Shown piece after piece: positions 10,840-22,175 of a DNA stretch of 64,000 nt. The stretch is from Sabethes cyaneus (lineage: Eukaryota; Arthropoda; Insecta; Diptera; Culicidae). Location: the NCBI RefSeq assembly GCF_943734655.1, contig NC_071355.1:23014268-23078267 (forward strand), in the 5' to 3' direction. The number at the start of each line of letters is the position of its first letter. Within the stretch, counting starts at the first letter, position 1. Position numbers and translations under genes: made by a program. The notes under the pieces were generated by a model, which was not told the DNA's origin, did not search any database, and worked only from the letters and a program-made list of their open reading frames with translations.

Positions 10840-11545
10840 AAGTCTCCAGTTCGTTTTTTGTTTTTGGATTTCCGTTTTTTTTCGTTCCCTGTATTGTATC
10901 ATTTTCTGCACTGTTTCCACTTTTCCGGTTCCGGTTTTCGTCTCTTTTCGCCTTTAAACTCCTTTTCAATTCAGTTTTTCGTTTTCGTCTGTTCCGTTCT
11001 TCCTATTATTATGTCCGTCCTTTTCATCCTTTTCATCCATCCGTTCTGATTTTCTTTTCGGTTTTATCCTTTGTTTTCCTTTTTTGATTTCTTTTTCTTT
11101 TTCTGTCCCGTTTTTCCGTGTTCGTTTCACCCTTTTCCTAATCCCGTTTCCTATAACTCCTCTTCTTTCCCGTATGGCTTCTTTTCTGTCCGATTTAACC
11201 TCATTTTCTTTCTCTTCCCTCGTTTTCTTTATGCTTTTTCATTCCTTTCCCTCATTTTTCTTCATTTTTTAGTTCTTCGTCTTTTGTGCTGTTAAGTGTT
11301 CTCGTTTTTTGCCTCGACGTCCCTCTTTTTCTCTTCCAGAAAACTTTTCCACTTTTTCTTATGTCCCGTTTTCCTTCCCATTCAGACACGCTTTTTTCCT
11401 GTTTTGACAGATTTTTTTCTTTTCCCTCTCGCGGTTTTCCTCTTTTGCCATCTCATTTGTCCAGTATTTGTCACCTTTTCTTTTGTGCTCTTTTCCATTT
11501 TTCCCTCCTGTCTCATTTTTCCTTTATTGCTTCTTTTTCTGGAGA
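10840..11545. repeat. Polypyrimidine tract (plus strand C/T)
   Basis: About 700 bp of C/T-rich sequence with units such as CTGTCCCGTTTTTCC, the complement style of 9690-10800 and similar to 2086-2640. It ends at about 11545 in unique sequence. Confidence 0.8.
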
Positions 11546-11639
11546 GCAGCATAAGATGGGCCACTTCTAGATCCATCGACAATCGGCAATATGCTAAGAA
11601 CATTTACATAAGATACTGAAAAATTTCCATGTGACAGAA

Positions 11640-11880
11640 CATAATTTTCCGACTTAACTTAACTTTTAACTTAAAATTGGACTTAAAAATAGAAATTAAT
11701 TGGTTTTAAATTGGACTCGAAACTAGACTTAAAATTGAGCTTGAAACTAGACTTAAAGTATTGGTATTGGGCGTTAAATTAAAATTAAATTTAGGCTTAA
11801 AATTTAACTTAAATAAGGCTTTAAACTAAACTTGAAATTTAATTTATAACTGGAATAGACACTGGAACTATTTTTACGCA
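11640..11880. repeat. Degenerate tandem repeat around AAACTAGACTTAAAATTG
   Basis: A ~14 bp unit (variants of ACTTAAAATTGGACTT and GAAACTAGACTT) recurs imperfectly for about 240 bp. A comparable repeat with AATTTCAAGTCC units is at 36900-37860. Confidence 0.65.
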
Positions 11881-12119
11881 ATTAATTTACTTATCGCAAA
11901 AATAGTCGCTGATTAAATTAAAAACTGCGGATCTTTGGGTTAAAGATATTAAATTAACCAATTTAAATTAAATTGGTTAAAGATATCTGTTTTGCATTAA
12001 ATTCCACAGAGAAGGTGGGGTACATGTCCTAATGTGCCTCAGCCTGGATACGCGAGTGGTAAGAACCTCTTGTTTTGCACTCAAACCATTGAAATAGGTA
12101 GCAACCTTTCAAACAACAG

Positions 12120-13040
12120 TAGGGGAAGACGGGGTAAGACGGCCCCCCTAAGCGAATAAATTGCTAGCAGAAGTACGAAAATTCACTTTTTCTTGTTCCG
12201 CACATGGAAAAGCATTCATTTATCTATCATTAAAAATTATATAAAGAATTAATTAATCTATTTTTCCGTGATTTTTCATTAATTTTCGAAACGTCTAAAA
12301 ATTACTCGTTCACAACCAGGCGGGGTAAGAAGGACCACCAAAGGGGTAAGACGGACCATGGCGGAGTAAGGCGGATTGTGGCAGATTTGAAGGTTCTTTG
12401 AGTTGTAAACACAATTTCAATATTATTAACTAAGAACAAGTTCTTAAGGGGTTTTTAGGTACATGCTAAAAGAAGGTATAGTTTAATTTAGACACCTGCT
12501 AAAAGAAGAAATTTTACTACTAATTCAATTTTGAAAATAAGAGTAGACGTTATTTTACTCCACTGGTTTATATTTAACCTTTTCTTGGCGTTATTTTTGT
12601 TGATTTGTCAGCAGCAGCAGGACGTTTACTCTTTGAATACCCTTCACTTTAGGTGAAGGCAACACATTAAATGAGCCGTAAAGTGAATTGGAATCATCGA
12701 ATTTTGATTCCGTAAGATCCAAATTTACATTGATTGTGTTATTCGAATGGCATTTGTTGGCTTCTTTTGACGTGGTAGGCTCTGTGTTAGACAGGATGAT
12801 CTCAGATTCAGGGATAATTTTTATTACAGGTGTATTCTATTTCGAAAAAGACATTGATGAAGCCTGCAAGTCGTAAACGAAATGCGTATCTGTCAGAATA
12901 ATAAAATAGTTAGTCAAATCCACAGGTTGTCTCGAAAGTGTTTAGATAGGCTAATAAACAAAACATACTGGGGCATTTGTAGAAAATTTAAGGATTTCTT
13001 AACGAAATCGATGTTGTCCCTCTTACCCCTTGTGCCCCTA
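12120..13040 (-). mobile_element. Probable pogo-like (Tc1/mariner superfamily) remnant
   Basis: Both ends carry a GGGGTAAGA-type inverted repeat: TAGGGGAAGACGGGGTAAGA at 12120 and the complement of TAGGGGCACAAGGGGTAAGA ending at 13040. Minus-strand reading at about 12880-12560 gives IIPESEIILSNTEPTTSK then FNVLPSPKV and, after a one-base shift, RPAAADKSTKITP, in the style of the Ser/Pro-rich C-terminal tail of pogo transposases (LPSP…KR). The DDE catalytic core is absent. Assignment is by motif resemblance only. Confidence 0.45.
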
Positions 13041-14140
13041 ATAGTGGACGAATAGGTTAGGCCATCTCTGAGAAACAGGCTCACCTCCACACATACATAT
13101 ATACACACACAGACACTGCTCAGTTTGTCGAACCCTGTCGATTGGTATATATTACTCGGATCTCCGGGTTTGGGATCACTTTCATGATTTTTACCAATTT
13201 TTAAACCTTTGTTATACTATAACAAAGGTGAAAAGAGGAATAAAATTGTTTTTTATGCCGCATAGTTGCTTCGTAAGTCATTCGCAAATAATATATCCAC
13301 ATTCATGCTCGAACAAGGAAGACTTGCTTATTGTAAAAGAGTGAAATGACTTAGTTGAACCACAGAAGCAATAAAATAAATAATAAATCATTTATGAGGT
13401 TGACGATACCCATAAAACGACTTGCAGCGCATAGCGCATATTCTGAGTTATGAATTTATTATGCATTTTATTTTGCTCCTCCAAGCAAATCGCCGAGGTG
13501 TGCAACCCGACAAAAGATTAATTAAAATAGAGAAATCCTATTTGGTAATTCTATTAGCATAGCAATAAGGAAAGTTTCTATTCTTCCAAATTTCTGTACA
13601 TCAGCATACAAAACATATTTTTCTGGCTCACTTTATATATTACCAAACTCGCCCTAACGAACCATCCGTCGTTGAAAGAAGCCTGCGATAGGAGGCAAAA
13701 AATATGCAAAACCTGTCCCAGCGCGGGCGCGAACGCGAGCGGTGATGGTGGGAAAAAATGCAGCGACGAAAGCGAAAGAAAGCATACCTAAACCACCGTG
13801 TGCGCGCGCGCCTTCGTAGCGGCAGAGGCACAGAGACAGAGGCGAATTGAATGCACAAATCCCGCAAAAATTTTCCGGTTCTTTTGCATGCTGGGAACGT
13901 GCGCTGGTTTATCTTTTTTTTATTTTCTGCGTATTTTGAAGACACTTGTATTTTAATTCAAATTAAGCATGCAACACAACAGTTGAAAACTAGCGGGCTG
14001 AAAGCGGTGTGATTTTCGGATATTCATGCAGCAGTTGCCCGGAGGTTAATCGGTTTGAGCCGTTTCTTTCTTTTTTTGTATGTTGACAGCGGGGAAGGAA
14101 CTGACAACACATCACGGTGGTGGTATTTAAGTCGAATTAT
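13041..14140. other. Intergenic region downstream of ING
   Basis: A short palindrome ACCTTTGTTATA / TATAACAAAGGT sits at about 13205-13230. 13650-13880 is locally GC-rich with CGCG runs. No gene is recognised. The part nearest 14140 may hold the end of the ING 3' untranslated region. Confidence 0.35.
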
Positions 14141-14146
14141 TTTATT
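14141..14146 (-). promoter_or_regulatory. Candidate poly(A) signal for ING
   Basis: TTTATT on the plus strand reads AATAAA on the gene's strand, about 470 bp after the stop codon. It is the first canonical hexamer I see; nearer variants could be used instead. Confidence 0.3.
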
Positions 14147-14617
14147 TTGTTTCTTTTTTTCCGCAATACAATACACGATTGTTAATTGTTGTTTTGTTTC
14201 AGATGTGTTTCGTTTCGCATGAAAAATACATTCCGTTAAAAACTGTTCCTTTTTTTAACTGCAAACTTTTGGATTGTGAAACATAAACACAAATTTAAGT
14301 GGCATTTTTCTTTCCTCGAAAGCAAGGAAATCATTCATTCAAAAAAAAGTTTGATCCTTTAAAAAAATGATCCCTTACAAACTGTGCTAGGTCCTAAATA
14401 GAAATGTTCATTCAATAAAATTTAGAGAAAATAAAATTCATTTCGCGGTGCTGATTTTCGATAAAAAAAACTTCCGATTTTTTATCAAATAGTGTAAAAA
14501 CAGAAACGGTCTACATCGCAAACAAACTGGAAACAACTCGCTGTGATCTTATACATAGCAAATGGAAAAAAAATGTATAAAACAGAATCCAAATAAAGCA
14601 ACCGGCATGTTCTCGAT

Positions 14618-14824
14618 TTAGGTTTTCTCCTCTTTCTCCTTATTGTAGCGTTCGAGTTCCTTCAGAAATTGGGCCTTCGGTTTCATCACGTTCGGCCGGT
14701 CGCCGCGGCAGTTTGGACAGAACCACTTACCCTTCGGTTTGGACATCAGCGCGACGCAGCTAAAGTGGAACCACTCGATCGGGCACAGATCGTTATCACA
14801 GAGGATCATCTCGCCGAAGGAGAT
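14618..14824 (-). CDS. ING1/ING2-type protein, exon 3 (PHD finger)
   Basis: The last coding exon encodes residues 406-473 and the stop. It begins after a CAG acceptor (AG at 14825-14826) in phase 0, exactly matching the exon 2 donor. It completes the PHD finger begun in exon 2: zinc ligands are C401, C403 (exon 2), C414, C419, H425, C428, C441 and C444, the C4HC3 pattern. GEMILCDND, PIEWFHFSCV and KPKGKWFCPNCRG are diagnostic of ING proteins. Y400, M411 and W423 align with the known trimethyl-lysine cage of ING2 (Y215, M226, W238), so binding of H3K4me3 is predicted. The C-terminal tail is lysine-rich (ELERYNKEKEEKT), as in the ING1/ING2 subgroup. F408 replaces the usual Tyr of the VSYGEM motif, a conservative change. 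Confidence 0.95.
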   Translation of the reverse strand: MSFGEMILCDNDLCPIEWFHFSCVALMSKPKGKWFCPNCRGDRPNVMKPKAQFLKELERYNKEKEEKT

Positions 14825-16299
14825 CTGCACGGTGGGAGAGAGGAAGAAAGAGAAAGCATCACGATGATGATTTAGTAGTGTAAGCACTCGGTGGTGTGGA
14901 ATGGTGGAACCTTGCGGTTCTAACCTATATGGGGAGGGTGGTATATTAGCAATTTTCGCAAAACCGAATTTGCGGTAATTTGATCATAAATTTTACGAAT
15001 AACCGGAATTATAGAATTCGCAAATGATTAATGCGGACATTTGCGAGGATGATGTTTATTATTGAAACTGTCCAAAGGCTAGTTGTAAAAATTTTCGTTA
15101 CTCGCATTGTTTGAATATTGTCGGTTTTAACTCATTTCTATGGTTTTTTCTTGATCAAAAATACAACCTTCTTGTGTTTTGCTTTTTATCGCTGAAAAAA
15201 GCGCAGGGCTGAATGGGTTAATCTGTTTTAATATTAAAGTAGCGTTACTATCAAACTGGAATGCCATATAAAATTTTCACATGCATTCTGTTCCAAAGAT
15301 GATGGTAGTTGGAGCTACCAATGCGTTTCTTGAGAAGGAAGATACACAACAGATCAAATGTTCATCTTGGCACAGACCTCTTTGAATTCAGAGAATTTGT
15401 GCTGGTCCATAAATTTCAAGACGACGCAAGATTCAGTTGAACGAAATTGTTTACGAAAAATTATGCTCGAAAATGATTATCCAATAAAATTGATTAGGTT
15501 GATAGTACGAGAGGTATCCGAGTCGCTTGCAACGTCAAAACGGTCTGGAGAGTGATGACTGAGCTCTGCATCAACATTATCAGAGTCAACCGTAGTAAAG
15601 CTATTTCGCACTCTTCAAAAGGAAAGTAGCCTAAATTTTTTCAACGCAAAATTATGACTCTTTACGTAAAGAGCGTGGTTTGCTTTCAGCTGCTAACATC
15701 TCAAGTAACAATTTGAATTTTATTACACTCTTATGATGGCATTTTCGTTGTTTTCAGCAAAACTGTTATGGTTTATGAATTGTTCGGCAAAGCTCTAAGA
15801 TGTTAATTCAAAATATTAGAATTAAGAAATGTAAAGCATTTCCTTAAAATCCAAATTCGGTTGGAACGAAAATTCTTGGAATTTCTGTTTCGGGATAGAA
15901 CAATGCAAGCCTTCGAAGGTACCTGTAATAGGTATAAAATAGACCCCACAGTGGTCCTTAGCCTCTTATCCAAAAACAGAAGGCACTCATGTGAATGCTA
16001 AGTGCGGTTACGAGGAATAACCTTATCAGACATGTGCCTTTGTTTCCATGTCAGGAGCGGATCTTGATAATCTTGACGATTCCTCAGCCAAACAGGCGGT
16101 TGTACTCCAGGTTAGGAGCGGCTGACGACAGCGTTTGATCTGGAGTAGGGGGGCGAAGTAAGAAATGTGTTGTCTCGGTACTAAAGCTAGGATCGGTAGC
16201 GTGGCCCTAGTAAAACAACCTACCTTACTACGAACAAAAAGGAAATTCGACGTGGAACATTCGGCATGGATAAAGGTAACGAAATAAGAACGTGGACCG

Positions 16300-17060
16300 G
16301 ATGCTTGGTACCTGGAACTGGAGATCGCTAAAACTCCGAAAATTCGGCACCGTGGCACTGCAGGAGATCTGACGCAAAGACGAGGAAGAGTGGGAGACCT
16401 GCTGCGGCAAGGCTCGGCTCAATACTTGACCGGTGTAGTAACCAACGAATTGGGTACGACCTACGGGGAGGTACGGCAGAATGCAAGATGGGCTGGAAGG
16501 CGATCTACGAGAGGATGAGAATGTTGAGGATAAAAGACCGTTTCTTCAACTACAAACATACTCTGTCCACATGGAGGTAAACGCGTTCGCCAGGAGGACG
16601 AGACATCAAGATCGTCATCGGGGATATGGACGCCAAAGTCGGCAGGAAACCGATGTACAGACCGATTATCCCGAGCGGGTTTCTATAATCTGCACACTAA
16701 CACGAACGATAACGACCAACGATACATTGACTTTCGCGGCTCCCGAGACCTGGTGAGCCACCTGGGGACCGCCCGACCAACGAATATTCAACCAAATCGA
16801 CCATGTTCTCATCGATGGCTGGTTTTACTCGAATATCACCAATATATGCTTTCTGCAGAGAGCAAATATCTACTCGGATCATTACCTTGTAGCAGAGCAA
16901 ATGACGCTCAAAACTATCGACGGTACAAGACAGCCCCCTTTTTCGGGGCCCCGAAGAAATTCCGAGCGCATAACATGTCCGGTTTGACGGGGAATGCTGC
17001 TAAAAGTAAAAAGACCTTGAAGGTGCCAATTACAATGGGATGTCATCCAGAAGAGTAGGC
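16300..17060 (+). pseudogene. RTE retrotransposon relic, endonuclease domain
   Basis: Frame-shifting matches to the RTE apurinic endonuclease: LGTWNWRSL and FGTVALQEI near 16310-16370, WKAIYERMRMLRIKDRFFNY (about 16490-16550), IVIGDMDAKVGRK (about 16610-16650, the G-D-x-N motif with Asn replaced by Asp), and NQIDHVLIDG then SDHYLVAEQM (about 16785-16900). Ends near 17060 before any reverse transcriptase. Antisense to ING, in its large intron. Confidence 0.75.
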
Positions 17061-17404
17061 AGACAGCCTGTACTTTATCTTAATGTACGCCACTAAAAAT
17101 CCCGAGCACTCGGAGGACCTCCTCAGTCCTCGGGCCCGTAGAGAGCAATAAACTTTGTGCCGAGACTTAGTCTCCTGGACCACAAATGTTTGTGAATTCT
17201 GAAGTAAGCACGTCTTCCGCAAACAATAAGCCTCCGAATCTCACGACTGGTGTCATTGTCCGTCATCGCTCGTGAGTAAAGTTAGAAAAATTTATCAACT
17301 ACTCTCAGTCATTACACAACTACCTAAGCGGCATTAGTACTCGGTTTTGGACGTTTGTTTGTTTCGAACCCAAGCTATCAAGCTTCGTGACCCCTACCTC
17401 CACG

Positions 17405-18120
17405 TGGTGCCGGCTAGGGTACGCAACCTCGTTTGTCGTACGCTAACAGAGAAGGGGGCACAGTGGCTCTGTGGCTGAGCGAGGTCCGCTGGCCGGGTAC
17501 TGGCTAACACAAGACATCATCCGGGCAAGTTTTGCTCTACTCTGGCATACGAGGTGAAAATGCTATACCTGGGACGAGTTGGGTTCCTACTAAGCCCAAA
17601 GGCACATACGGCCCTGATCAAGCGGGAATCGTTAAACAATCATTGCCAGATTCAGAATACGGGTTAGAAACCTTACAGCAATCCAGGATGCAGGAGAAAG
17701 AGAGTTTCTACAGCCAGCTGAACAACGTGGTTGAGAAAATCCCGAAGAGGGATATCCAAATCCACTTGGACGACTTCAACACGAAGATTGGCTCAAACAA
17801 CATGGACCTTGAACGCGTCATGGGACACCTTGGCCTAGGAGAGATGAGCGAAAACGGGGAACTTTTTACAGAATTCGGTTGTAATAACGACAAGGTCATT
17901 GGTGGATCGCTCTTTTTTCATAGACCACCACATAAAGTCACGTGGATTTCCCGCGACGACCGAATAAAAAACCAAATCAACCACATCTGCATCAGCTTAA
18001 AATGACGAAGGAGTCTTCTAGATATACGCAACAAACGCAGCGGTGATATTGCATCCAAGCAGCTGCTTGTTATCGCTGAGATACGTTTGCGCGTCGCACG
18101 TACCCAACGACGGGAGGAGA
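17405..18120 (+). pseudogene. RTE endonuclease domain
   Basis: Readable pieces: EVRWPGTG near 17485, VLLYSGIRGENA (about 17530-17565), FYSQLNNVVEKIPKRDIQIH (about 17705-17765), DDFNTKIGSNN (the G-D-x-N catalytic loop with Gly changed to Asp), MGHLGLGEMSENGELFTEF and KNQINHICI, where the normal D of NQIDHI is Asn. One long frame covers 17532-18005. The catalytic changes suggest an inactive nuclease. Confidence 0.75.
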
Positions 18121-18127
18121 AAGTTGG

Positions 18128-19629
18128 GTGCCGTTACGACGGAGAATCCTGAGGGCCCTTGTCGAACAACTTGAATCCCGAGCCTCGGAGTTGCCACCTG
18201 TTGGAGCCATCGAAGAGCAATGGACCAGCATGAAGAACGCCTTCATCACGACCAGTGACGAAACCCTCGGCAAACCGCGCAGCGGACGGAGGGAGTGGAT
18301 TTTGGATGAAGCTTGGAGGAAGATCGAAGCCGGCATTGAGCGAGCGCGGACCAGATCGGCTAAGACAGCTGCCCGTCAACGATACGCCGAACTGGAGAGG
18401 GCTGTTAAACGTGCTTGTAGGCGGGACAAGAGAGCCTGGACTAACTCCCTAGCCGAACAAGGAGAAACCACCGCCGCCAATGGTGATATCCGTTTGTTGT
18501 ACGATATTTCTCGCCGCCTTAGTGGTGCCAGGATGAATACAAAGATGCCGCTAAAGGACAGAGCTGGTCAGCTATTGACTGACCGTACAGAACAGCTTAA
18601 GCGATGGACTGAACATTTTGAACAAATCTTCCGAGTTTCAAATGTCAGAGATCACCAAACCAGCAGCGTATGACGCCTACAGTTCGTCGAATTAATCGCG
18701 TCAACTCGAAGGCGCCATCGCTGGATGAAATAGTAGCAGCCATCAAGAGTATGAAATCCTATAGAGTGCCAGGGATAGACTGTATTTCAGCCAAAATGCT
18801 CAAAGCTGACCCATCTTTGGCAGCCCAGATGATGCATCAGCTTTTCAGCAATATTTGGGAAACCGCAACTTTTCCGGTGGACTGGATGCAGGGCATATTG
18901 GTCAAAGTCCCTAAGAAAGGAGACCTAACGGAATGCGGTAACTGGCGTGGCATCACGTTGCTCTGTATTACTCTCAAAGTACTCTGTAAGGTAATCCTCA
19001 ACCGGATCCAGGAGAAGATCGACGCTACTCTCCGGCGGCAGCAAGCTGGATTCCGTGCTGGCCGATCATGTGTTGACCATATCACAACGCTCCGCATTAT
19101 ATTGGAGCAGATCAACGAATTCCAGGACTCTTTTCTGCTGGTGTTCGTTGACTTCGAAAAGGCGTTCGACCGACTCAACCACGAAAGCATCTGGGGCGCG
19201 CTTAGGCGTAGAGGAGTTCCTGATAAGCTAGTCCATCTCATCGAGGCTCAGTACGAGGCGTTCTCGTGCAAGGTTTTGCACGACGGCGTCTTGTCCGACC
19301 CCATAAGGGTTACTGCTGGCGTGAGACAGGGCTGCATTTTATCATCGCTTCTGTTTCTCATCGTTATGGATGAGATATTAGTTGGAGCAATTGACAGTAG
19401 ACAAAATCGAGGATTGCCTTGGAATCCTCTAACGATGGAGCAGCTAAATGACCTCGACCTAGCCGACGACATTGTCTTGCTCGCACAACGCCGAAACGAT
19501 ATGCAGAGCAAGTTAGACGATCTCTCCGAGAGCTCCCAGGCAGCAGGTCTCACAGTCAATGCAGCGAAAACTAAGTCTATGGTAGTTAACACTGAAAATT
19601 CCACCAAATTCACAGTAGCGGGACAATAA
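18128..19629 (+). pseudogene. RTE reverse transcriptase
   Basis: Two open frames (18128-18673 and 18670-19629) overlap by a few bases and are offset by one frameshift near 18670. The first is the Arg-rich linker (WTSMKNAFITTSDETLGKPR, ERAVKRACRRDKRAWTNSLA). The second holds the polymerase: KKGDLTECGNWRGITLL, QQAGFRAGRSCVDHI, FVDFEKAFDRLNHES (catalytic motif A), VRQGCILSSLLFLIVMDEIL and LADDIVLLAQ (motif C, normally F/YADD, here LADD). NAAKTKSMVV follows. It would need only the frameshift corrected to be continuous up to 19629, so this is a fairly young copy. Confidence 0.85.
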
Positions 19630-20240
19630 GTTGAGCAGGTAGACGCCTTTCATCTTGGTAGCCAAACAACGCCCGATGGTGGTACCAAGATTGACATAGC
19701 CACACGGATCAGGAAGGTCATGGGGTGCCTTTGCAGGTCTGCGAAACATTTGACGCTCAAACCAGATCATTCTACGTACGAAAACCCGAATCTTTAATTT
19801 AAACGTTAAATCCGTATCCGTAACGTGGTGCGTCTCAGCGGAGACAACGCAAAAACTGCAGGTATTCATTAACCGGTGCCTGCGATACATCATTCGTGCC
19901 TGGTGGCCTGATAACTGGCTATCTAATGAGGAACACCATCGTCGGTGTCATCAACGGCCAATAGCCACATAAATTCGTGAACGTAGGTGGAAGTGGATCG
20001 GACACACCTTGAGGAAATAAGCGAACGAGGTTTGCAGAAAAGCACTCGACTAGAATCCACAAGGACAGCGTAGAAGAGGCAAACCAGAGGCTCATGGCGA
20101 TGCTGCCTAGCCAGCGACATCCGGGCTGTAGACGAGAACCTGTCCTGGTGACAGGTAAAATCCATGGCGGGTAACCGTCAGCAGTGGAGATCTCTGATTT
20201 CATTCCTTTGTTCTGCCGGACCGGCGGACATGGACACATA
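19630..20240 (+). pseudogene. RTE C-terminal region
   Basis: Continues the polymerase in shifting frames: EQVDAFHYLGSQTTPDGGT (about 19633-19690), VFINRCLRYIIRAWWPDNW (about 19860-19920), RRWKWIGHTLRK (about 19985-20020) and WNPQGQRRRGKP. These are the standard post-RT motifs of RTE elements. Several stops interrupt it. Confidence 0.75.
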
Positions 20241-20252
20241 AGTAAGTAAGTC

Positions 20253-21750
20253 CTAGCGACACAGTTTTCAAAAAAATATGTATTTTAACATACTGAATAA
20301 CTTTATAGAACACTTGAAAGCAGTAAAAAAATCGTGAGCAAAGTTATTGAGCATAAAATTACTTTTAGTATTTTACTTTACAAGTAAACATTTACTTTAT
20401 AAGTAAATCGAAAGACGAGATGGCTCCAACTCTGAAGGGTGAACTGAAACTATGGGAGAGCCGAACAGTCATGGTCAATTGGATGACCGTACAATCGCTC
20501 AAACAATCTAACCATCTATAACATCGAGTATTAAGGTACTCTAAAGTTGCTGAGTCTCAATAAGAGATATATCAGCACGCTTACCGGTCGTGTGACAGGA
20601 CATTGTCCGAGTAAATATCATATTCGCAATCTTGGTTTCATACAAGATGATATTTAACCTCGGAACACTTACTCTGCAATTGCGGAGCACAAATAGCACG
20701 AAGACTGCAATAACTCAAAAAGGGTATATATGGTCTGCGTCGCCGATCAGGGTAACAAGGTTCAAAACCAATTGGCACCTGCCTCGTTTCAGCTACCAGC
20801 CTATCACTTCCAATAAGTAATAGGTCAGCTTGAAGCGTACAGAAAAAGTAATAAACAGGGCACACCACAATAGTTCAAAATAATGGACGCAGCGGTAAGG
20901 ATACCCAACAGAAGAAGGAACGCAAAGTAGTTGAATAAGTAGCTGTATCCAATTCATGCAAGACATAATTGAATCGTTTGTTTGAGAAACCCCACAAACG
21001 CCATTTTTATGAAAATTGACTTTTTAACAGTTTTCGATTCCTTGAGGGTATCTACACCTTCCCTCAAAATTCCAGACAAAGTTGCAAATATCCGTTTGTT
21101 TGAGAAACCCCAAACATCCATGTTTCCGATAATCACCTAGAGCGGCGCACCGTGGGATGAAACGCAAATCTAGGTGGACAAAAGTAATTATGCTTAAACC
21201 GTTAGTCCTAGGTATAAAGTATCTTCGGAGAAAATTTGTTATTTCAACTTCCGCATTTTTTGCTGTATATGGCATTAGGGTGACCATCATAGTAGGCGTA
21301 TGCAAAATATAAACTTTTTTATGGTTGAAGTTAGCTGAATGAAATGTTCTGCAAAGTTAAAGAACATTAAATTTTGAGTAACTTTGCTAAAGAAATGAAA
21401 GCCCTATCTTTTATGGTTGATAGACTGGGGTAATTTAAAGTTTTTTGGTCGGGGTGGACCTAAAAAATCCGTTTTTCCTTAATATCTCCTTTCGTGTTCA
21501 TTCCTCACAAATCATGTCTTCTGAGCACTTTCACATCCATTGAAAACGCACATTTTGTTTGAAGGAATCAGGTCGCTATCTCCTTCGGTTCCGAAGCTAC
21601 AGACAGTTTTTCTAAAAAAATATGCTTTTTTCAAATGTCAATAACGTAAAAACGTCTCAAAAGCAGCACATGAAATTTTGTATGGATGTTTAGTAATATA
21701 TTGGCCACCGAAATTAATTGAGATCGCATCGGTCCAGGTCGGCCCTTTTT
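20253..21750. other. ING intron sequence, no gene recognised
   Basis: Contains a direct repeat CGTTTGTTTGAGAAACCCC at about 20976 and 21093, and AT-rich sequence (21130-21720) in the same style as 6023-6770. Confidence 0.35.
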
Positions 21751-21753
21751 TGC

Positions 21754-21998
21754 TAGACCGTATTGAATATGAAGTAAAAATTACCGTTTTACTTACCAAA
21801 ATCACAATTTTTACGGTAATAAGATGGATTAAAAAACAAAAATAATTCTAAATATTTGTATTTAACTTAATCATGCAAAAAAAATACAAATAAAAAATAC
21901 AAATAAATATTTTTGTTTTTTAATCCATCTTATTACCGTAAAAATCGTGATTTCGGTAAGTAAAACGGTAATTTTTACTTCATATTCAATACGGTCTA
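21754..21998. mobile_element. Palindromic MITE in ING intron 2
   Basis: Two ~90-bp arms are near-perfect reverse complements: TAGACCGTATTGAATATGAA at 21754 and its complement ending at 21998, with matching inner blocks around AAAATTACCGTTTTAC and TAATAAGATGGATT. A short AT-rich loop separates them. No coding. Confidence 0.85.
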
Positions 21999-22044
21999 GA
22001 AACGACCCCATCGGCACCAGGGACTCGATCGGATCAATAGTAAT

Positions 22045-22175
22045 TTGTGACTTCTGAGACGACTGGGAAATTGGCGACGAGTAGTCCATGGAGTGGACTG
22101 AGTTACATGGAGACGACTGCTTAAAAAGCAGGAGCCCCACCGGCTCTATGCCGACAGCGGTGAAGTATTTCGGGA
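22045..22175 (+). pseudogene. RTE 3' terminal scrap
   Basis: DWEIGDE followed by a TGG-rich stretch and CACCGGCTCTATGCCGAC resembles the RNWRRVA…RLYAAD end of RTE elements, as at 6940-7030. Confidence 0.5.

Larger units (their letters stand above)
17340..20252 (+). mobile_element. RTE-clade (JAM1-like) non-LTR retrotransposon, near complete but mutated
   Basis: A single element in endonuclease–reverse transcriptase order, ending in a TAAG microsatellite (20239-20252) rather than poly(A), as is typical of RTE elements; JAM1 is the RTE element described from Aedes aegypti. It lies antisense within ING intron 2. Endonuclease motifs start near 17405. The RT is largely open at 18128-19629, and the C-terminal region (19630-20240) is broken by frameshifts. 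The name JAM1-like is by general resemblance, not alignment. Confidence 0.75.

Noticed and set aside
9664..10920. Several hydrophobic minus-strand frames that look like membrane proteins
   Set aside because: The plus strand is almost pure purine, so any frame on the complement is rich in Phe, Leu and Ser. Composition artefact.
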